This document shows, piece by piece, positions 23,001 to 38,000 of a stretch of DNA of 64,000 nucleotides. How positions within the stretch are numbered: position 1 is the stretch's first letter; the number at the start of each line of letters is the position of its first letter. The position numbers and the translations under genes were made by a program. The stretch lies in NCBI GenBank assembly GCA_905116865.2, contig CAJHNH020001114.1, positions 152,501-216,500 of the forward strand, read 5' to 3'. This stretch comes from Candidula unifasciata. Lineage: Eukaryota > Mollusca > Gastropoda > Stylommatophora > Geomitridae. The notes beneath the pieces were generated by a model. That model did no database searches. It was not told where the DNA came from and saw nothing but the letters and a program-made list of their open reading frames with translations.

Positions 23001-26000
23001 GCATTGCTGTCAAAACACTGTCATCCCATGCATTGCTGTCAAGTCATCCTGTGCACTGCTGTCAATACACAAACTGTCATCCATGCATTGCTGTCAACAA
23101 ACTTGTCATCCTGTGCATTGCTGTCAAGTCATTCCGTCCATGCATTGCTGTCAACACACACTGTCATTCTGTGCATTGCTGTCAACAGTCATTATGTGTA
23201 TCACTGCCTACCTCTTGCTCATTGATCTTCAGCTTTTCCCTGCAGTACATAATCCTGCCTTTCCCCAGATATCAAGACCTACTTCATCACGGGCAGGAAG
23301 CCAGGTAATGAGGGTATTCCTGGCCTGGATGCTCTGGCAGATGAACGACCTGAACATCTACGCAAGGAGAAGGAGAGAGCCAATAAAGATGCAATTGATG
23401 TAAGTTTGATCCTTCATCTTCTTTGTGATGGATATGTTCAGGTTATCAGTTGTGTTGCCTCCATGAGCAACATCAGCAGCTCCAAGAACTGGAATGTCAG
23501 CCGCAATTTAGCAGCAAGTCTCCAAGGGTTCACTAAAAAATTTATCCTAGATACCTTTTCCTCCTGGGCATGTATTTTCTTTGTAGGGGGCAGTTCTGTA
23601 GTATATGCTCAGGTGTGGTTTGACAGGGACACTGATCTGAGTGGATTGTGCACCCAGGTTTGATCTGACAAGTCAGTGCTGTCCATAGTTTCTGAATGGT
23701 TGGGGGGACCTGCCTTTAAAAAAAAAAAATAAAGTGGCAATTTGGTAAATATAAGACTGTTACCACATTACTGGTTATGTTATGTATTATGTTATCACAA
23801 TCGACGTTGCTGCACATTGGACATTTCCATGCGTAGTCTTCTCATGCACCAGCCACTCCAAGGTACTTCTACTAACTGTTCCCTTAATGAGTTTGTTATG
23901 TCTCCTAACATGGCCTCGAAGGTGGCATAGATGTGCTTCACCATGCTTTACTCCAACATCATGCAATCGTGTTAGTGTATCCATTAGCCTAGTTGATGAA
24001 ATATGATCTGTTCTGTCACATTACTGGTATTAAGGACTTAGAAAATGTCAGTTGTCCATGCAGTGACCACATAGTGTTCGAGATTCTGTTCTCTTGCAGT
24101 AGATCAGGTGTCTTGGTTTTGTCAGCAGAATGTTCCTTCTATGACAGCTCCCTTCACTGCTCGCTGATAAGAATGGTCTGTTGCTAATTTGCATTCCTCT
24201 CAAATGTTCATGCAAAATGTATCTCCATTATCCTGGATCTATCTTCACGCTGGTATTTCCCTGCCTCTGAACAGAGATAATTAGGCTGGCTACGTGTGAG
24301 ACTGGTATAATAATTCTTTGAAGTCTTCTCTGTATGTGTGTGTGCATGTGCGCGCGCGTAGCTTTGAGATTCTGCCGATAGACCTGTAATTTGGCTGTTT
24401 TATATTAAAAGATTAAAGGTAAGATAGCAGCCAGCCAGTGGAGGTGAAGGATTTGGCCTTGACATATTCCAGGCTCATGGCAGATGAGGTTGGATGGCTA
24501 GTTACCTCACCTCCAGTCCTTCCCACATCATTCTTTGGAACATTGGGGCAATTATCTAGTACTCATTTTATAAGGCTGGGTTGACACCAGAGACGGGCCA
24601 GTCAGAAAAATCCTTTTTCTGGGAATTAAACTTGGACCCTTGTTTTATCAGTCAAATGTACAAAGCAGCATTTTACTGTGAACCTTGAAACATTCATAAG
24701 TGTTTCTTTTAAAAAAGTGTTGTAGGTACCCCCCCCCCCCCCCCCCCCCCGGACTCTCCCCCAAATATATAATTTAATGCACATGTTATCCTATCAATTC
24801 AACTTTTAGTGGTAGGCATACAAACTGCCTATTAAAACAAATCTTTGGCATTTTGATTTATAGTTACAAATATGTTATTTATAACTGAACCTTACAATAA
24901 AAATGTTAGTATAACAAATGATGATTAAAAAGAAGTGAACTGTTTCAAAATTACTTTGTGTCCTCTTGAAGTTTACTTGTGGCTCACATTATTTTCTAAA
25001 TTGTCTGACAAGAACAATACCATTAGCTTACAGATATCCAGCATGAAGATTGTATATATCTTTAATTTGACATGGGAGTTATTTGATTAGCTATTGTGAC
25101 TCCTGTTTTATTTTATACATTCTTCTTCTTCTTGTACTCACTTTCTGATTTACACAGCCAGACAAGTTCTTGTGATAAATAAACTTCACTGTTTTTAGTT
25201 CAATACAGCTTTGAGTGCAGTGTTGACTCAGTGGGCCAGTATTTCCTTCTTATGGGCTATAGAAGGGATGTTCTTGCAGGAAATGTTCTGCAGTCTGAGC
25301 ACACAGCCCACAAGGGCACGGTGGTAAAATACTTAGATGAAACCTGTCCATATGATTATTATACTTGAAGTTGAGGCTTCAGAAATCTCACATGAAAGTA
25401 GGTTATTTTATACCATCTGACATCTGGGATACTTCTTACACATAGATCTCACACAAGGGGTGTGCATTCAAGTAATCTCAAGATGAGGGTTACTCCTCAA
25501 GGTGTATGGAGTTGTTTATCTTTTGATTTCAAATTTTACTGGAGGTAACTAAAGCATCAAGTTAGCACTATCAAAACCTAAGTCTTTATCCTTAGACGAA
25601 GATTATTACCTTTGAGTAATTAACAGCTTGGTCAAGCACACTGCCACTGATAAGGACTTAATCATTTGCCTGAAGTCAATCTACACCCTGAGATTCAGTG
25701 ACTTGTGTTGTGGCAATCTGCTGACTTGACCTGGCCTATCCAGGCTTGGATAATAGAAATGTCAGATATGTTATTTCTTTCTTTGAATTTCTTGTCATCC
25801 TCAGAGTCCCAACACTACATCCTCTGATCTTCACCTGGAGGGCAACAGGCATCTCCCTACTGATGCTGAGGTTTGTTCAGTTTACTACCATCATTGGGCA
25901 CCTTATTTTTTAGGTAGTGAGACATGATTACAATTGCATTCTGAAGACTTGGCTCAGTGTGTCTTGAACAAGACAGGTATACATAAGATACATTGTTGGC

Positions 26001-29000
26001 TTCATGATGCTTGTGTCATGCCAACTTGTTTCTTTTGTACATCACAGTATTTACACAGTATTTAGGTGAAGTATAACCCACCGACTGCTTTGCCCTGTAA
26101 CCCTTGTACTTTCCCAGTGCCAGATTTTTTTTGTGTACTAAAAGTGCCATTGTTAGTGTGTACTTAGCTTCACAGCCATTTAACATTAACTTATTTTTTT
26201 TTTAAATTTTTGCACCAGATTGAATTGGAAATACATTTCAAGAATAAAAACTGTAATCTTGTTTGACATCATCATCATATGGCTGTAGATTAGTCCAGAA
26301 AAATTAAAAAACACAATTTGTTTTAAATGATGGCAGTATAACCTGGCAAACATTCCATAGCTTTACAGCTAATCAACTCATTTTGCATTATGGCTCCTAA
26401 TTAAAGGAACAAATTTAAAAAATAGTGTGTAATCTTGTTGTACATCTGCAAAATTATTGGTTTTTTGCCATTTGTATCAATCAACTTCATAAACAGCATG
26501 ACTGAATGTAAAAAAAAAAAAAACTTTTTTCTCAAAACACATCCTGGTAAACGTCGAGTAGTGCATTGTGATATGTTAACTCTAAGCCTCAGAGCTGTAA
26601 AGTACAGTCTACACTGACACATCTAACAGTACACACCTGAAGCACATAACATTAAACAGTTTACATGAACTAATGAAACATTAAACAGTTTACATGAGCT
26701 AATGAAACATAACACCCCTACCTCCGACTACCACACCACTGCTATGAGTGAAACGTCATGTTCTAGTTTTGATGTTTTTGTTGGCAGTTCATAAGAAGTA
26801 GGAAAGTCAAAGCTGTAGATCTGTTAACTCTTTCAGGACGGCACTTTTTCTGGGGTTTGGACTGCTCTAATTTTGAGCGAACTTTTTTTGTGTGTGCAAC
26901 ACGACAAAGCTAAAACCTTCCTGAAGAAAAAGTATTGGCTGTATCTGGACTTAATGTCAAATTAAAGATAAATGAGTGCAGAATAAATATAAACTACTTT
27001 AATATCAGTATAACAACAAAATATTATTAAAATCACACAACATTCAAGGATGTTAGACACATATAAAAATTGACACTAAAATATTTGTGCTACACCCTAT
27101 TTTTTCTTGTTCAGCAACACTGCTATCCAATTCTTAGAATGCACATGCCTTCTCTGTTCAATTATGTATTAGCTAGTCTTTATTTGAAACAATTAATTTA
27201 AATACTTTGGATGGTATCATTTTTGTATGACATGTCAATTTTCACAACCGAAAATATGGAAAAACAGCTGATCAAAACATTGATCTGATTAAAATATTTT
27301 GTGAAATTCCTAAACTAAATTATAGCTAGTAGATTTGTCACTCAGATATCAGTCATAATATCAAGACTGTTGTCACCATCTGGCAGTGATTCATCGATAG
27401 AGCAGTGTGAACAGTTTTATACCTATTCCCTTATTTAGTATAGAAAAATCACGTAAAAGTTGTATCCCATCTAGATTTTTTTTTTAAATCACAGAATATT
27501 GCACCGACTACGTTAAATGTTGCAAACAAAAGTACTTCCTGTTGTTAATCCTAATTGTTAAAAAAGTTGTTCATAAAAGTTTGTTTTCCATACTAATGGA
27601 ACAAAATTAGTCTCTATCATGATCCAGTAAACTGGCTATACGTCTTTAAGGGATAAGACTTAATCCCCAGTATACTGGCTAAACATCTGTAAAGAGTTAA
27701 GAAATATCTACACTTCCACTTTCTGATTTAAATAATCCCATAGCATCAGGAATATTCCCAAATCTCTTCCACTGTACCAGCCATAGCAATAGGCCTCATT
27801 ATCAAAACATCAGTTCATGTACCAGCATGGGTGCTCACCCAAAACAAAAATTATGGGAAATGTAAAGCTCTACTGAATTGTTTCTGATGCAGTTGGGCTT
27901 AATGGCTGAATGCTTTTACCTTTTTTCTAATAAAATCATTGAGCATGCCCACAATTCCATATTTTTCCTAAGTACCATACAAATGACATACTTTATAACT
28001 TGTGTAGGTTTTGAGGTCCCATTGTGAGGAAAACAAGAATAGAGACCCACTGCCTCCCCAATAACCATGTTATTAGAGTCGACTAACTGGTGGCTTCATT
28101 CGAACTTGGAGTGCATCTACCTGAGAGGCAAGGAATCAAGTCTGCATATTGTCAGATATGTAAAACGGATATGCACGCAACATTTAGGTTCTGGAACAAG
28201 ACTAAAAAGTCCAGAGGTATATGAACAACCAGAACTTTCCGCAGGAGTTTACAGCCGGTGAATGTGAAGAAGAAGAAGAAGACTTACTTTGTAGATGGAA
28301 GAAATTTAAAATTATTTTGTATAAGGTATAAACAGCAGAAAGGTTAACATGAAGAGATTACTAAGGTGGTATAAGAAAAAGATAGTGAAAATGGATCTTG
28401 AATGACTTGCATCATTTGGAATTATATAATCTTGTCTGTTGCAGAATGCTGGCGCTGCGGCTGCTGATCTGTTTTCCCAGAGAATTCCAGACATCATGAC
28501 GGACACTGATATTACAGATGCTCAAGATAAGGCAGGTGACGAACAAGGTAATTGTCTATAAATGTGCTTATCTATGGTCTTTATTTATGTATGTTGAACA
28601 GTTGTCTTTATCCTGTATATATGTGGAGCACTTGTCTTTATCCTGCATACATGTGGAGCACTTGTTTTTATCCTGTATATATGTTGAACAAGGTGTTTTC
28701 TGGTATATGCATTAAACATGTTGATTTTTTGGTGTCTATGTTAGAAATTGTCATTGTCTTTATCTGGAATGTATGTTAGAAGTGTATTTTTATCTACTAT
28801 ATGTACTGAACATGGTCATTACCTGGTATATATGTTGAATATGCCCCTTATTTGGTATGCAAGTTGAACACTTGTCATTTTCTGGTATGTATGTTGAACA
28901 TGGCCATTATCTCTTATGTTAAGGCTATCGCTTATGTTAACATGATCATTATGGTCTATACATTGAATGAATAATTTCATTTTAATAATTCAAAAAGAAT

Positions 29001-32000
29001 ATTAAATAAGCTTATTATCCTTTACACGATTAAGGCCATAATCCATGTATGTATGTATGTATGTATGTATATGTATTTAGCAATAAGTCGTCTTCTACTT
29101 GCAGTAAGTAGTTGATGACTTTGGGCTTGTTGTCTAGGAGATGTCTAGTGAATGCTCTTAGCACACATTCTTAAGATGACATAACTGGGACAAGCCGACA
29201 CCGACTTCAAAGTACAAACAGTTTATAAACATCTCATCACTTACATCAAATGTCCCGTCCGTGTCCTAATTTACAGCTTGCACACACCACAGTTATCAGA
29301 CTCCAACATGCTGACTTATCACACATTCATCGACCAGAGTTCGGTGCCTTCACTTGCACATCGCCGCATACATGGATCTGGTTGTTACCACAGACTTCAC
29401 ACAGATTGGCCTTGGCTGGACTTATCTTCAATGGATGTTGTTGTCTGGTCTTCCTCTTGCAACAATCAGTCTCATGTTGTCATTCTCCCGAACAGTACCA
29501 CGTCCTTTCGCTCTGACAGTCAACACATACTAACCCATACTAACTGGGGTGTGAGCTTATACCCAGTGTTCATTCCACGTGGCAACACGTGGTTGTTCTT
29601 GGGTTCCACGTGGCGACCTGTGTCGTTCTCCTTTACTTCCACGTGATAACTCGTGGTCGTCCCCTATCTTGAAAACCCCGCTTAATCCGAGTATCTGGCT
29701 TCTCTCTGTATTATTTTTAGCTTGGGGCTTTCCCCCCAACCTTCCCAAACAGGGTGAAAATATCCCCCATTACAATTTATAACTCTATAAAACTAGCTCA
29801 GTATCCATATGTGTAGGAAGCTACATCTAATTGTTATTGTCAGAATGTTTTTATAAATTTTAGTAAAGAGACTGCACAATTTATTGCCCATCATATTTCA
29901 TTATATCTCATGAAGAACTTTTGTTCTTTTTTATCAAAATATTCTTGGAACTGTTTTACACATGATTGGTAGCTGAGCCAGAGTGGGCTTGGCCTGCTGT
30001 GACATGGTTTTAAGCAGCTTGTGTCTCCTTCAGCCCATCTTCTAGATCAGTGGACTCCAACCTTTTTCAGGTCAGGCCACAGTCTATCGCAAGACCTCTC
30101 CCCCCCCCCCACCCCCAGTATATGGCAAGATCCCTACACCTCCCTTGAATATATGGCAAGATCCCTACACCTCCCTTGAGTATATGGCAAGATCCCTACA
30201 CTTCCCTTGAGTATATGGCAAGATCCCTACACTTCCCTTGAGTATATGGCAAGATCCCTACACCTCCCTTGAGTATATGGCAAGATCCCTACACCTCCCT
30301 TGAGTATATGGCAAGATCCCTACACCTCCCTTGAGTATATGGCAAGATCCCTATACCTTCCTTGAGTGTATGGCAAGATCCCTACACCTCCCTTGAGTAG
30401 ATGGCAAGATCCCTACACCTCCCTTGAGTAGATGGCAAGATCCCTACACCTCCCTTGAGTAGATGGCAAGATCCCTACACCTCCCTTGAGTAGATGGCAA
30501 GATCCCTACACCTCCCTTGAGTAGACGGCAAGATCCCTACACCTCCCTTGAGTAGACGGCAAGATCCCTACACCTCCCTTGAGTAGACGGCAAGATCCCT
30601 ACACCTCCCTTGAGTAGACGGCAAGATCCCTACACCTCCCTTTAGTAGATGGCAAGATCCCTACACCTCCCTTGAGTAGATGGCAAGATTCCTACACCTC
30701 CCTTGAGTAGATGGCAAGATTCCTACACCTCCCTTGAGTAGATGGCAAGATCTCTACACCTCCCTTGAGTAGATGGCAAGATCCCTACACCTCCCTTGAG
30801 TAGATGGCAAGATCCCTACACCTCCCTTGAGTAGATGGCAAGATCCCTACACCTCCCTTGAGTAGATGGCAAGATCCCTACACCTCCCTTGAGTTTATGG
30901 CAAGATCCCTACACCTCCCTTGAGTTTATGGCAAGATCCCTACACCTCCCTTGAGCATATGACAAGACAAGGACCCCTTTCCCCAACCAGCGTAACAGAA
31001 TATGATTAAAACATTCTGTAACAAGAGCAACAGAAAGTATTGAGATACATTGTGATTAAAATGTGTTCTTAAGCTATAATCACCATTCCTCCTTTGCCTT
31101 ACCCTTTCATGCTGCACGCTCCTGGCTTTGTTGGGTTCATTCTCACTGGGTGGCAGAACCATGTCCATTTCTCTGTGAATGTAATTATTCCAATAGTTTT
31201 TCTAATATCTTCATTTCTCTAAGTCTCTTAGTTCAAATTTCAAAAATTATTTTTACAACAGTGAATCAATGCTTTAATTTAGAAATTGTTCTGAGTGCTT
31301 GTTTGCTTGCAGTGTCTTCTGCATCTCTCTTGCTACTGCCATAGATTGCCCATGCTAATGCAATATTGTTTTCATAGATCAGTGTTTGACAGGCTTGTTT
31401 GTTGTTGTAACCCCATCATTAGCAGCCTGCAGGTGAAGTAGCACTTGCCTGTTGAAATGGGTGCAGTTAATTAACCTCCAATTCTAGAGTTGAATCTGCT
31501 TCCTGCACCTTCTTCACATCCTGCATTTTGTTACTGTTATATGGTATTCCTGAACAAAAACGTGGCTGTAAGGCACAGAACAAACATTGTTGAACTCAAG
31601 TTTTCTTGACTGAGCTAAATGTTCCTAGTTGAACTCAGTTTGTTAGCTGAGCTCACTTTTCCTCTTTACCCTGCTCTCTGAGCCAGGCTTAGAATTGGCA
31701 GAGGAAAAAAACATGCTGTGAATATTCTGTAAACCAGCTGTCCCTCGTTAATATTCTGTAAACCAGCTGTCCCTCATTAATATTCTGTAAACCAGCTGTC
31801 CCTCATTAATATTCTATAAACCAACTGTCCCTCGTTAATATTCTGTAAACCAACTGTCCCTCATTAATATTCTGTAAACCAACTGTCCCTCGTTAATATT
31901 CTGTAAACCAGCTGTCCCTCATTAATATTCTGTAAACCAACTGTCCCTCATTAATATTCTGTAAACCAACTGTCCCTCATTAATATTCTGTAAACCAACT

Positions 32001-35000
32001 GTCCCTCGTTAATATTCTGTAAACCAACTGTCCCTCGTTAATATTCTGTAAACCAGCTGTCCCTCATTAATATTCTGTAAACCAGCTGTCCCTCATAAAC
32101 ATTCTGTAAACCAGCTGTCCCTCATAAACATTCTGTAAACCAGCTGTCCCTCAAACATTCTGTAAACCAGCTGTCCCTCATAAACATTTTGTAAACCAGC
32201 TGTCCCTCATAAATATTCTGTAAACCAGCTGTCCCTCATTAACATTTTGTAAACCAGCTGTCCCTTAGAAACATTTTGTAAACCAGCTGTCCCTCATAAA
32301 CATTCTGTAAACCAGCTGTCCCTCATAAACATTCTGTAAACCAGCTGTCCCTCAGAAACATTTTGTAAACCAGCTGTCCCTCATAAACATTCTGTAAACC
32401 AGCTGTCCCTCATAACATTCTGTAAACCAGCTGTCCCTCAGAAACATTTTGTAAACCAGCTGTCCCTCATAAACATTCTGTAAACCAGCTGTCCCTCATA
32501 ACATTCTGTAAACCAGCTGTCTTTCATAACATTCTGTAAACCAGCTGTCCCTCAGAAACATTCTGTAAACCAGCTGTCCCTCAAAACATGTCCACAATTG
32601 TGTTTTTACAAATAAAATATAAAAATCCCATCCCCCTCCTTTCCACCCCCCCCCCCCCCCCCCAGATAAAAACAGGACCCTTACTATGCCAGTGATGTGT
32701 CAGGCATATTGTGCTGGACTAAATTGTGCGTAGACCAATCAGCACACAGTGGGTTTTGTGGGCAGAATCATGTCAGTCACCTTTGTTTCCCAGGAGACAA
32801 GCTGGTACCCATTTTAAAGCCTGTGAGCCACGATCACATTTTAACAAATGTTCAGTGTAGATTTGAACCAGAGACCTTCAGTCTGGCAGGCATCATCTGT
32901 TTCTTGGAATGCCTGTTTTCTAACTGCATTTTCCTCACACCCCATTTCCAATGCTGTCTGGTGTTTGTTCTTTAAGAAAACGTTAAATCAACCACATATA
33001 ACCTTGCTGAAGACAGCTTCAGTTAAATTATGGTCTGTTTTATATGTGCCAAGTGCAGAGGCTTAGTTTGTTGTGCCAGTAGTTGTGGCTTATTGTCCCT
33101 AACTGTGTGATTGTTATGCTTTCTGAACATGTCTGGGTCCTATCTGTTGGTCCTCTGTTCTGCTGAGGGTTCCATTTTCTGTGTCCATCTTCCTGGCTGT
33201 GCATCCTGTGTCTTGAGTGTTACTGATATTTATGATTGGCTTGTTCTCGTTACATCCTGTGAGGTAAGTCTTCCTGTGGTATTGTGTCCTCTTGTCTGTC
33301 CTCGAGGGGCCTGTCCTTATTGGCTGTCCATCTTCTGCTGTTATGGTGTCCTGATAGGGTGTCAAATTAAGGCTTGCAGTTCTGAGCGCCCCAGAAAATT
33401 ACTGAGGCTGTTAATCCCACTATGGCCCGACTGGTCAAGTTTTGAATTCTGTTTGTCAGAATTATCAAATCAAATTTTGAACTATGATGGGTGTGAAAAA
33501 CCCATCCCATGGGCATTTTTTTTTAATTCTTGGCATGTTTATTGATTTTTAACTTCACAAAACTGAACATATTTTTAATGCCCCCTTCCCCCCCCCCCTT
33601 TTCCCATGACAATTTTTGTTCTAACCTAACTATAGCATTTTCTGCCATATTGTGTGACTGTTTCAAGATATACAAATTTGCATGTTAAAGATTATGAAAT
33701 TTACTTGGGATGTTACATTGTGGCATTTTTGTCAGTTGAGATGACAGGCAAGTGGTGCTCTGCTCAAGGTTAAAAAAAAAATAAAAAAATCAAGAAAAAA
33801 CACACTTGACTGCAGGAAATGAACATGCAAGTATATCAGTGACAGACTTTATGCTTGTGTAGTTTACAACTATATCGAGCAAGCTTCTTTAAAATGTGCC
33901 AGACATTACAGCTGTGCTCATCAGGCTTTTGAAGTCATGCCAGACATAAGCATCTCTCCCTCCCAGTTCAGGTAGATTGCTCAGTCCTTCAGAGTTATGC
34001 GCACAAACATGTCAGCTAAGGAATTTTCTCACTAGTTGCTGGCATCTACAGAGCATTTATGGTAGCATGCAGTGGTAACAGCCAGGGTAGCGGGTAGGAA
34101 TGCATGTGTAATGCGGAAGTTGCAAGTCAGAATATGCATGGAATGTGCTGACTGTATGGTCTTGGAATGTGCAGACTGTATGATCTTGGGAGAAAACTGA
34201 CGTGGTTGTTGTTCTGATTGATTGGCGTTAACCCCACCAGGACATCACATAGAGCAATAAACACCCGGTGACACAAGGTGCCACTCTTCAGATGAGGATG
34301 ACCCGGAGACAGGGCCCACAAACCCAGTTCAACTGTTAGGTTATATTAGGGCCCCTGACTACAGCTAGGTGGGGCTTTAAAACAGTAAAAGAATAGCATC
34401 TATATTGGGATGGCAACACAATTTTGTTGTTCTTCTGTGTTCATCATTAAATGGGGTTGGCACACTGTGTTGTGTGTGATTTACAGCTTGGCTGTGGTAG
34501 CTTACACGTTTCAGCCCAGTGAATCCAATGGCAGCAAAACCCCATAATTAGCCATTTTTTAAAACATGCTTATTTTTTGGTCAACGGTCTGGTCTTTCTC
34601 CCAGAAAAAGGGTCATTGAAACCAGACCATGAGATGTGGCTGTATGTTTCTCAGATAAGCAGGAACCGATGATTGATCTGTTTCTACAAACAAGTGAATT
34701 TCTTGGGAATCTGCTATAATTAACTTCGTTAGTATGATTCCAACCACAAGCTGCTTATAGACTCATTTTGGGGATAAAAGGGTTGACCCATTATCTTTCA
34801 ACAAGCATGTTGTAAAAAGTTACTGATTTGCTGAAAATCAGGATGGATGGACAGATAGAGGCCAATTGTCGTTGTGCCAGTGACACTTGATTGATATAGA
34901 AAGCAATTACCCACCACACACACATGCGCTCACTCACACTCCCAAACATCTTTCTCACTCTTCTCTCACACTCTCACTCACACACACACACACACTCACA

Positions 35001-38000
35001 CACACTCACTCACACACTCACACACACTCTCGTACAAACACACACTCAAGAAAGAAAGATAGAGAGATGTTTAGTACACATGGATGGAACTATTAATACT
35101 AGTCTCTTGATTGTTTAGTTTTGTATCATTGTAAATGCTGTATTAAGATAGAAGGGGGAGGGAGTGGAGGGGGAAGAAGGGAGAGAGAGGGGGAGAAAAA
35201 ACACAGTATAGCTATTTATTACACAGGTGGGGAAAATGAATAGAATGTGGAGAATAGCGAAGCAAGCGAAAACCAGAAATAAACCCTAGAAGTAAATGGA
35301 TGGAGCTTTGTGTTTATGGGAAAAGAAAAGGCAGATAAATCACTGAGTGACATGGTTGAGTGATAATCTATGGAAGAATTATTTCCCCTTGAGTATGCAC
35401 ATTTTAGCATTCACAGCAAACAGGCATACTTGGCTCTTATTATCACATCCACAGGCAACAACTTCATTCGTCAGAATCCTTTCTTAATTTTTGTATACTG
35501 CTTTTTCTGGTTTACTTTTTGACATAGGCTTTCTGCTTGATTTGTTTTTTTCTGCTAAGGCTAGGCTGTAGTGAGCAGACTGAAATAAAAATGTGTGGTT
35601 ACATTCTGTTGTAACAGGGACCAGAATTAGACATGGTTGCCGGTTTAACATTCACCTTTCGTCGGTCATCTTTTACTGTCTAGCTGATTTATTTTTCAAA
35701 CATTTAGTTTACAACTGATCTGATACCTTTCAAACATTTACTGTACATCTCATCAGTCATCTTTCACATTTAGTGTACTCTGTCCAGCCTTTGTTTTAAC
35801 ACCTACTGTACCTCTCATCAATCATCTTTCAACCTTACTGTACCTCTCATCAATCATCTTTCAACCTTACTGTCCATCTAATCAGTCATCCTTCAGATTT
35901 TATATACCTTTGATCACTCATTTTTCACTCACTCGCTGTACCTCTGATCAGTCGTCTTTCACTCACTTACTGTATCTTTGGTCAATAAGCTTTCACTCAC
36001 TCACTGCACCTCTAATCAGTCATCTTTCACTCACTCACTGTACTCTGATCAGTCATCTTTCACTCACTCACTGTACTCTGATCAGTCATCTTTCACTCAT
36101 GTACTGTACCTTTGGACAAAAATATATCATTCACTCCCTGCACCTCTGATCTGTCATCTTTTACACTGAACCTGTCATCAGTCATCTTTCACTCACTCAT
36201 TGTACCTCTGATCAGTCATCTTTCACTTACATACTGTACCTTTGGTCAATATTCTTTCATTCACTCTGCAACTCTGATCAGTCATCTTCCACACATTTTC
36301 TGTACCTCTGATCAGTCCTCTTTCATTCACTCACTGCACTTCTGATCAGTCATCTTTCACTCACTCACTGTACCTGTGATCAGTTATCTTTCACACGCTC
36401 ACTGTACCTGTGATCAGTCATCTTTCACTCACTGTATCTCTGATCAGTCATCTTCCACTCACTCACTTTACCTGTGATCAGTCATCTTTGACTCACTCAC
36501 TGTATCTCTGATTATTCATCTTTCACTCACTGTACCTCTGATCATTATTCACTCTCACTCACTGTATCTCTCTGATCAGTCATCTTTCACTCACTCACTG
36601 TATCTCTGAGTCATCTTTCACTCACTCACTGTATCTCTGATCAGTCATCTTTCACTCTCACTGCATTTCTGATCAGTCATCTTTCACTCTCACTCTGTAC
36701 TACCTGTGATCAGTCATCTTTCACTACTCACTGTATCTCTAATCAGTCATCTTTCACTACTCACTGTATCTCTAATCAGTCATCTTTCACTACTCACTGT
36801 ATCTCTAATCAGTCATCTTTCACTACTCACTATCTCTAATCAGTCATCTTTCACTACTCACTGTATCTCTAATCAGTCATCTTTCACTACTCACTGTATC
36901 TCTAATCAGTCATCTTTCACTACTCACTATCTCTAATCAGTCATCTTTCACTACTCACTGTATCTCTAATCAGTCATCTTTCACTCACTGCACCTCTAAT
37001 CAGTCATCTTTCACTCACTGCACCTCTAATCAGTCATCTTTCACTCACTGTACCTCTGATCGGTCATTGTTCACTCACTCACTATACCTCTAATCAGTCA
37101 TCTTTCACTCACTGTACCTATATGTCATCTTTCACTACAGCAGGCTACATATGCACTTGAGGCATAGGCGAATAGAGGATGTGTCAGCATCAACAGACAA
37201 ATGTAGCACCACACTCTTCACTCCCTCCCCAAAGCAAAAAGCCAGCATCATAAAAATAAATGGAATACCCCTAAGAGATGATAAAGAGCCCATGTATCTG
37301 AGTTCTATTTGATGACAGGTTGACATGGAGAAAACATTAACAAGGCAGCAACCAAAGCCAGGAGGAAGACAGCCATAGCCATACTAAGAAAACTAAGTGG
37401 AACCACAGTTGGAGCCGATGTGAAAATACTCAAAAGTATTCAAGCAGTGCATACAACTACACTTGGAATATGGGTCAACTGCATGGTGTTCAGTATCGAG
37501 TACCACATTTAAGGAGTTGGACAAAGTGCAAAATCAAGCGCTCAAGTCATCACAGGAGGGATGAAATCAACCCCCATAGAAATGGAGAAAGCTGGGAAAA
37601 CACAGGCACTGAGAGAATGAAGAGATACAAAGTTGCAAATACAAGCTGAAAAGTTCCTCAGTATGCCAGATCACCCGATAAAAAATAGATTTAAGAACCT
37701 AGCCTTGGGACGGTTAAAACTCACTCACTGTACCTTTGATCAGTCATCTTTCACTTACTCACTGTACCTGTGATCAGTCATTTCACTTACTCACTGTACC
37801 TCTGATCAGTTATCTTTCACTTACTCAATGTACCTCTGATCAGTCATCTTTCACTTACTCAATGTACCTCTAATCAGTCATCTTTCACTTACTCAATGTA
37901 CCTCTAATCAGTCATATTTCACTTACTCACTGTACCTCTGATCAGTCATCTTTCACTCACTGTACCTATATCACTCATTGTTTATTTACTCACTATATAC

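Noticed and set aside
22397..23403. Cys/His-rich open frames up to 257 codons that suggest a zinc-binding protein
   Set aside because: The pattern arises from the 25-bp CATTGCTGTCA unit in three frames at once, and the frames end in the cyclase exon in a different phase.
33111..33545. 144-codon open frame in intron 4
   Set aside because: No recognisable domain, no splice support on its flanks, and a low-complexity 3' end. Length alone is not evidence in an AT-rich intron.
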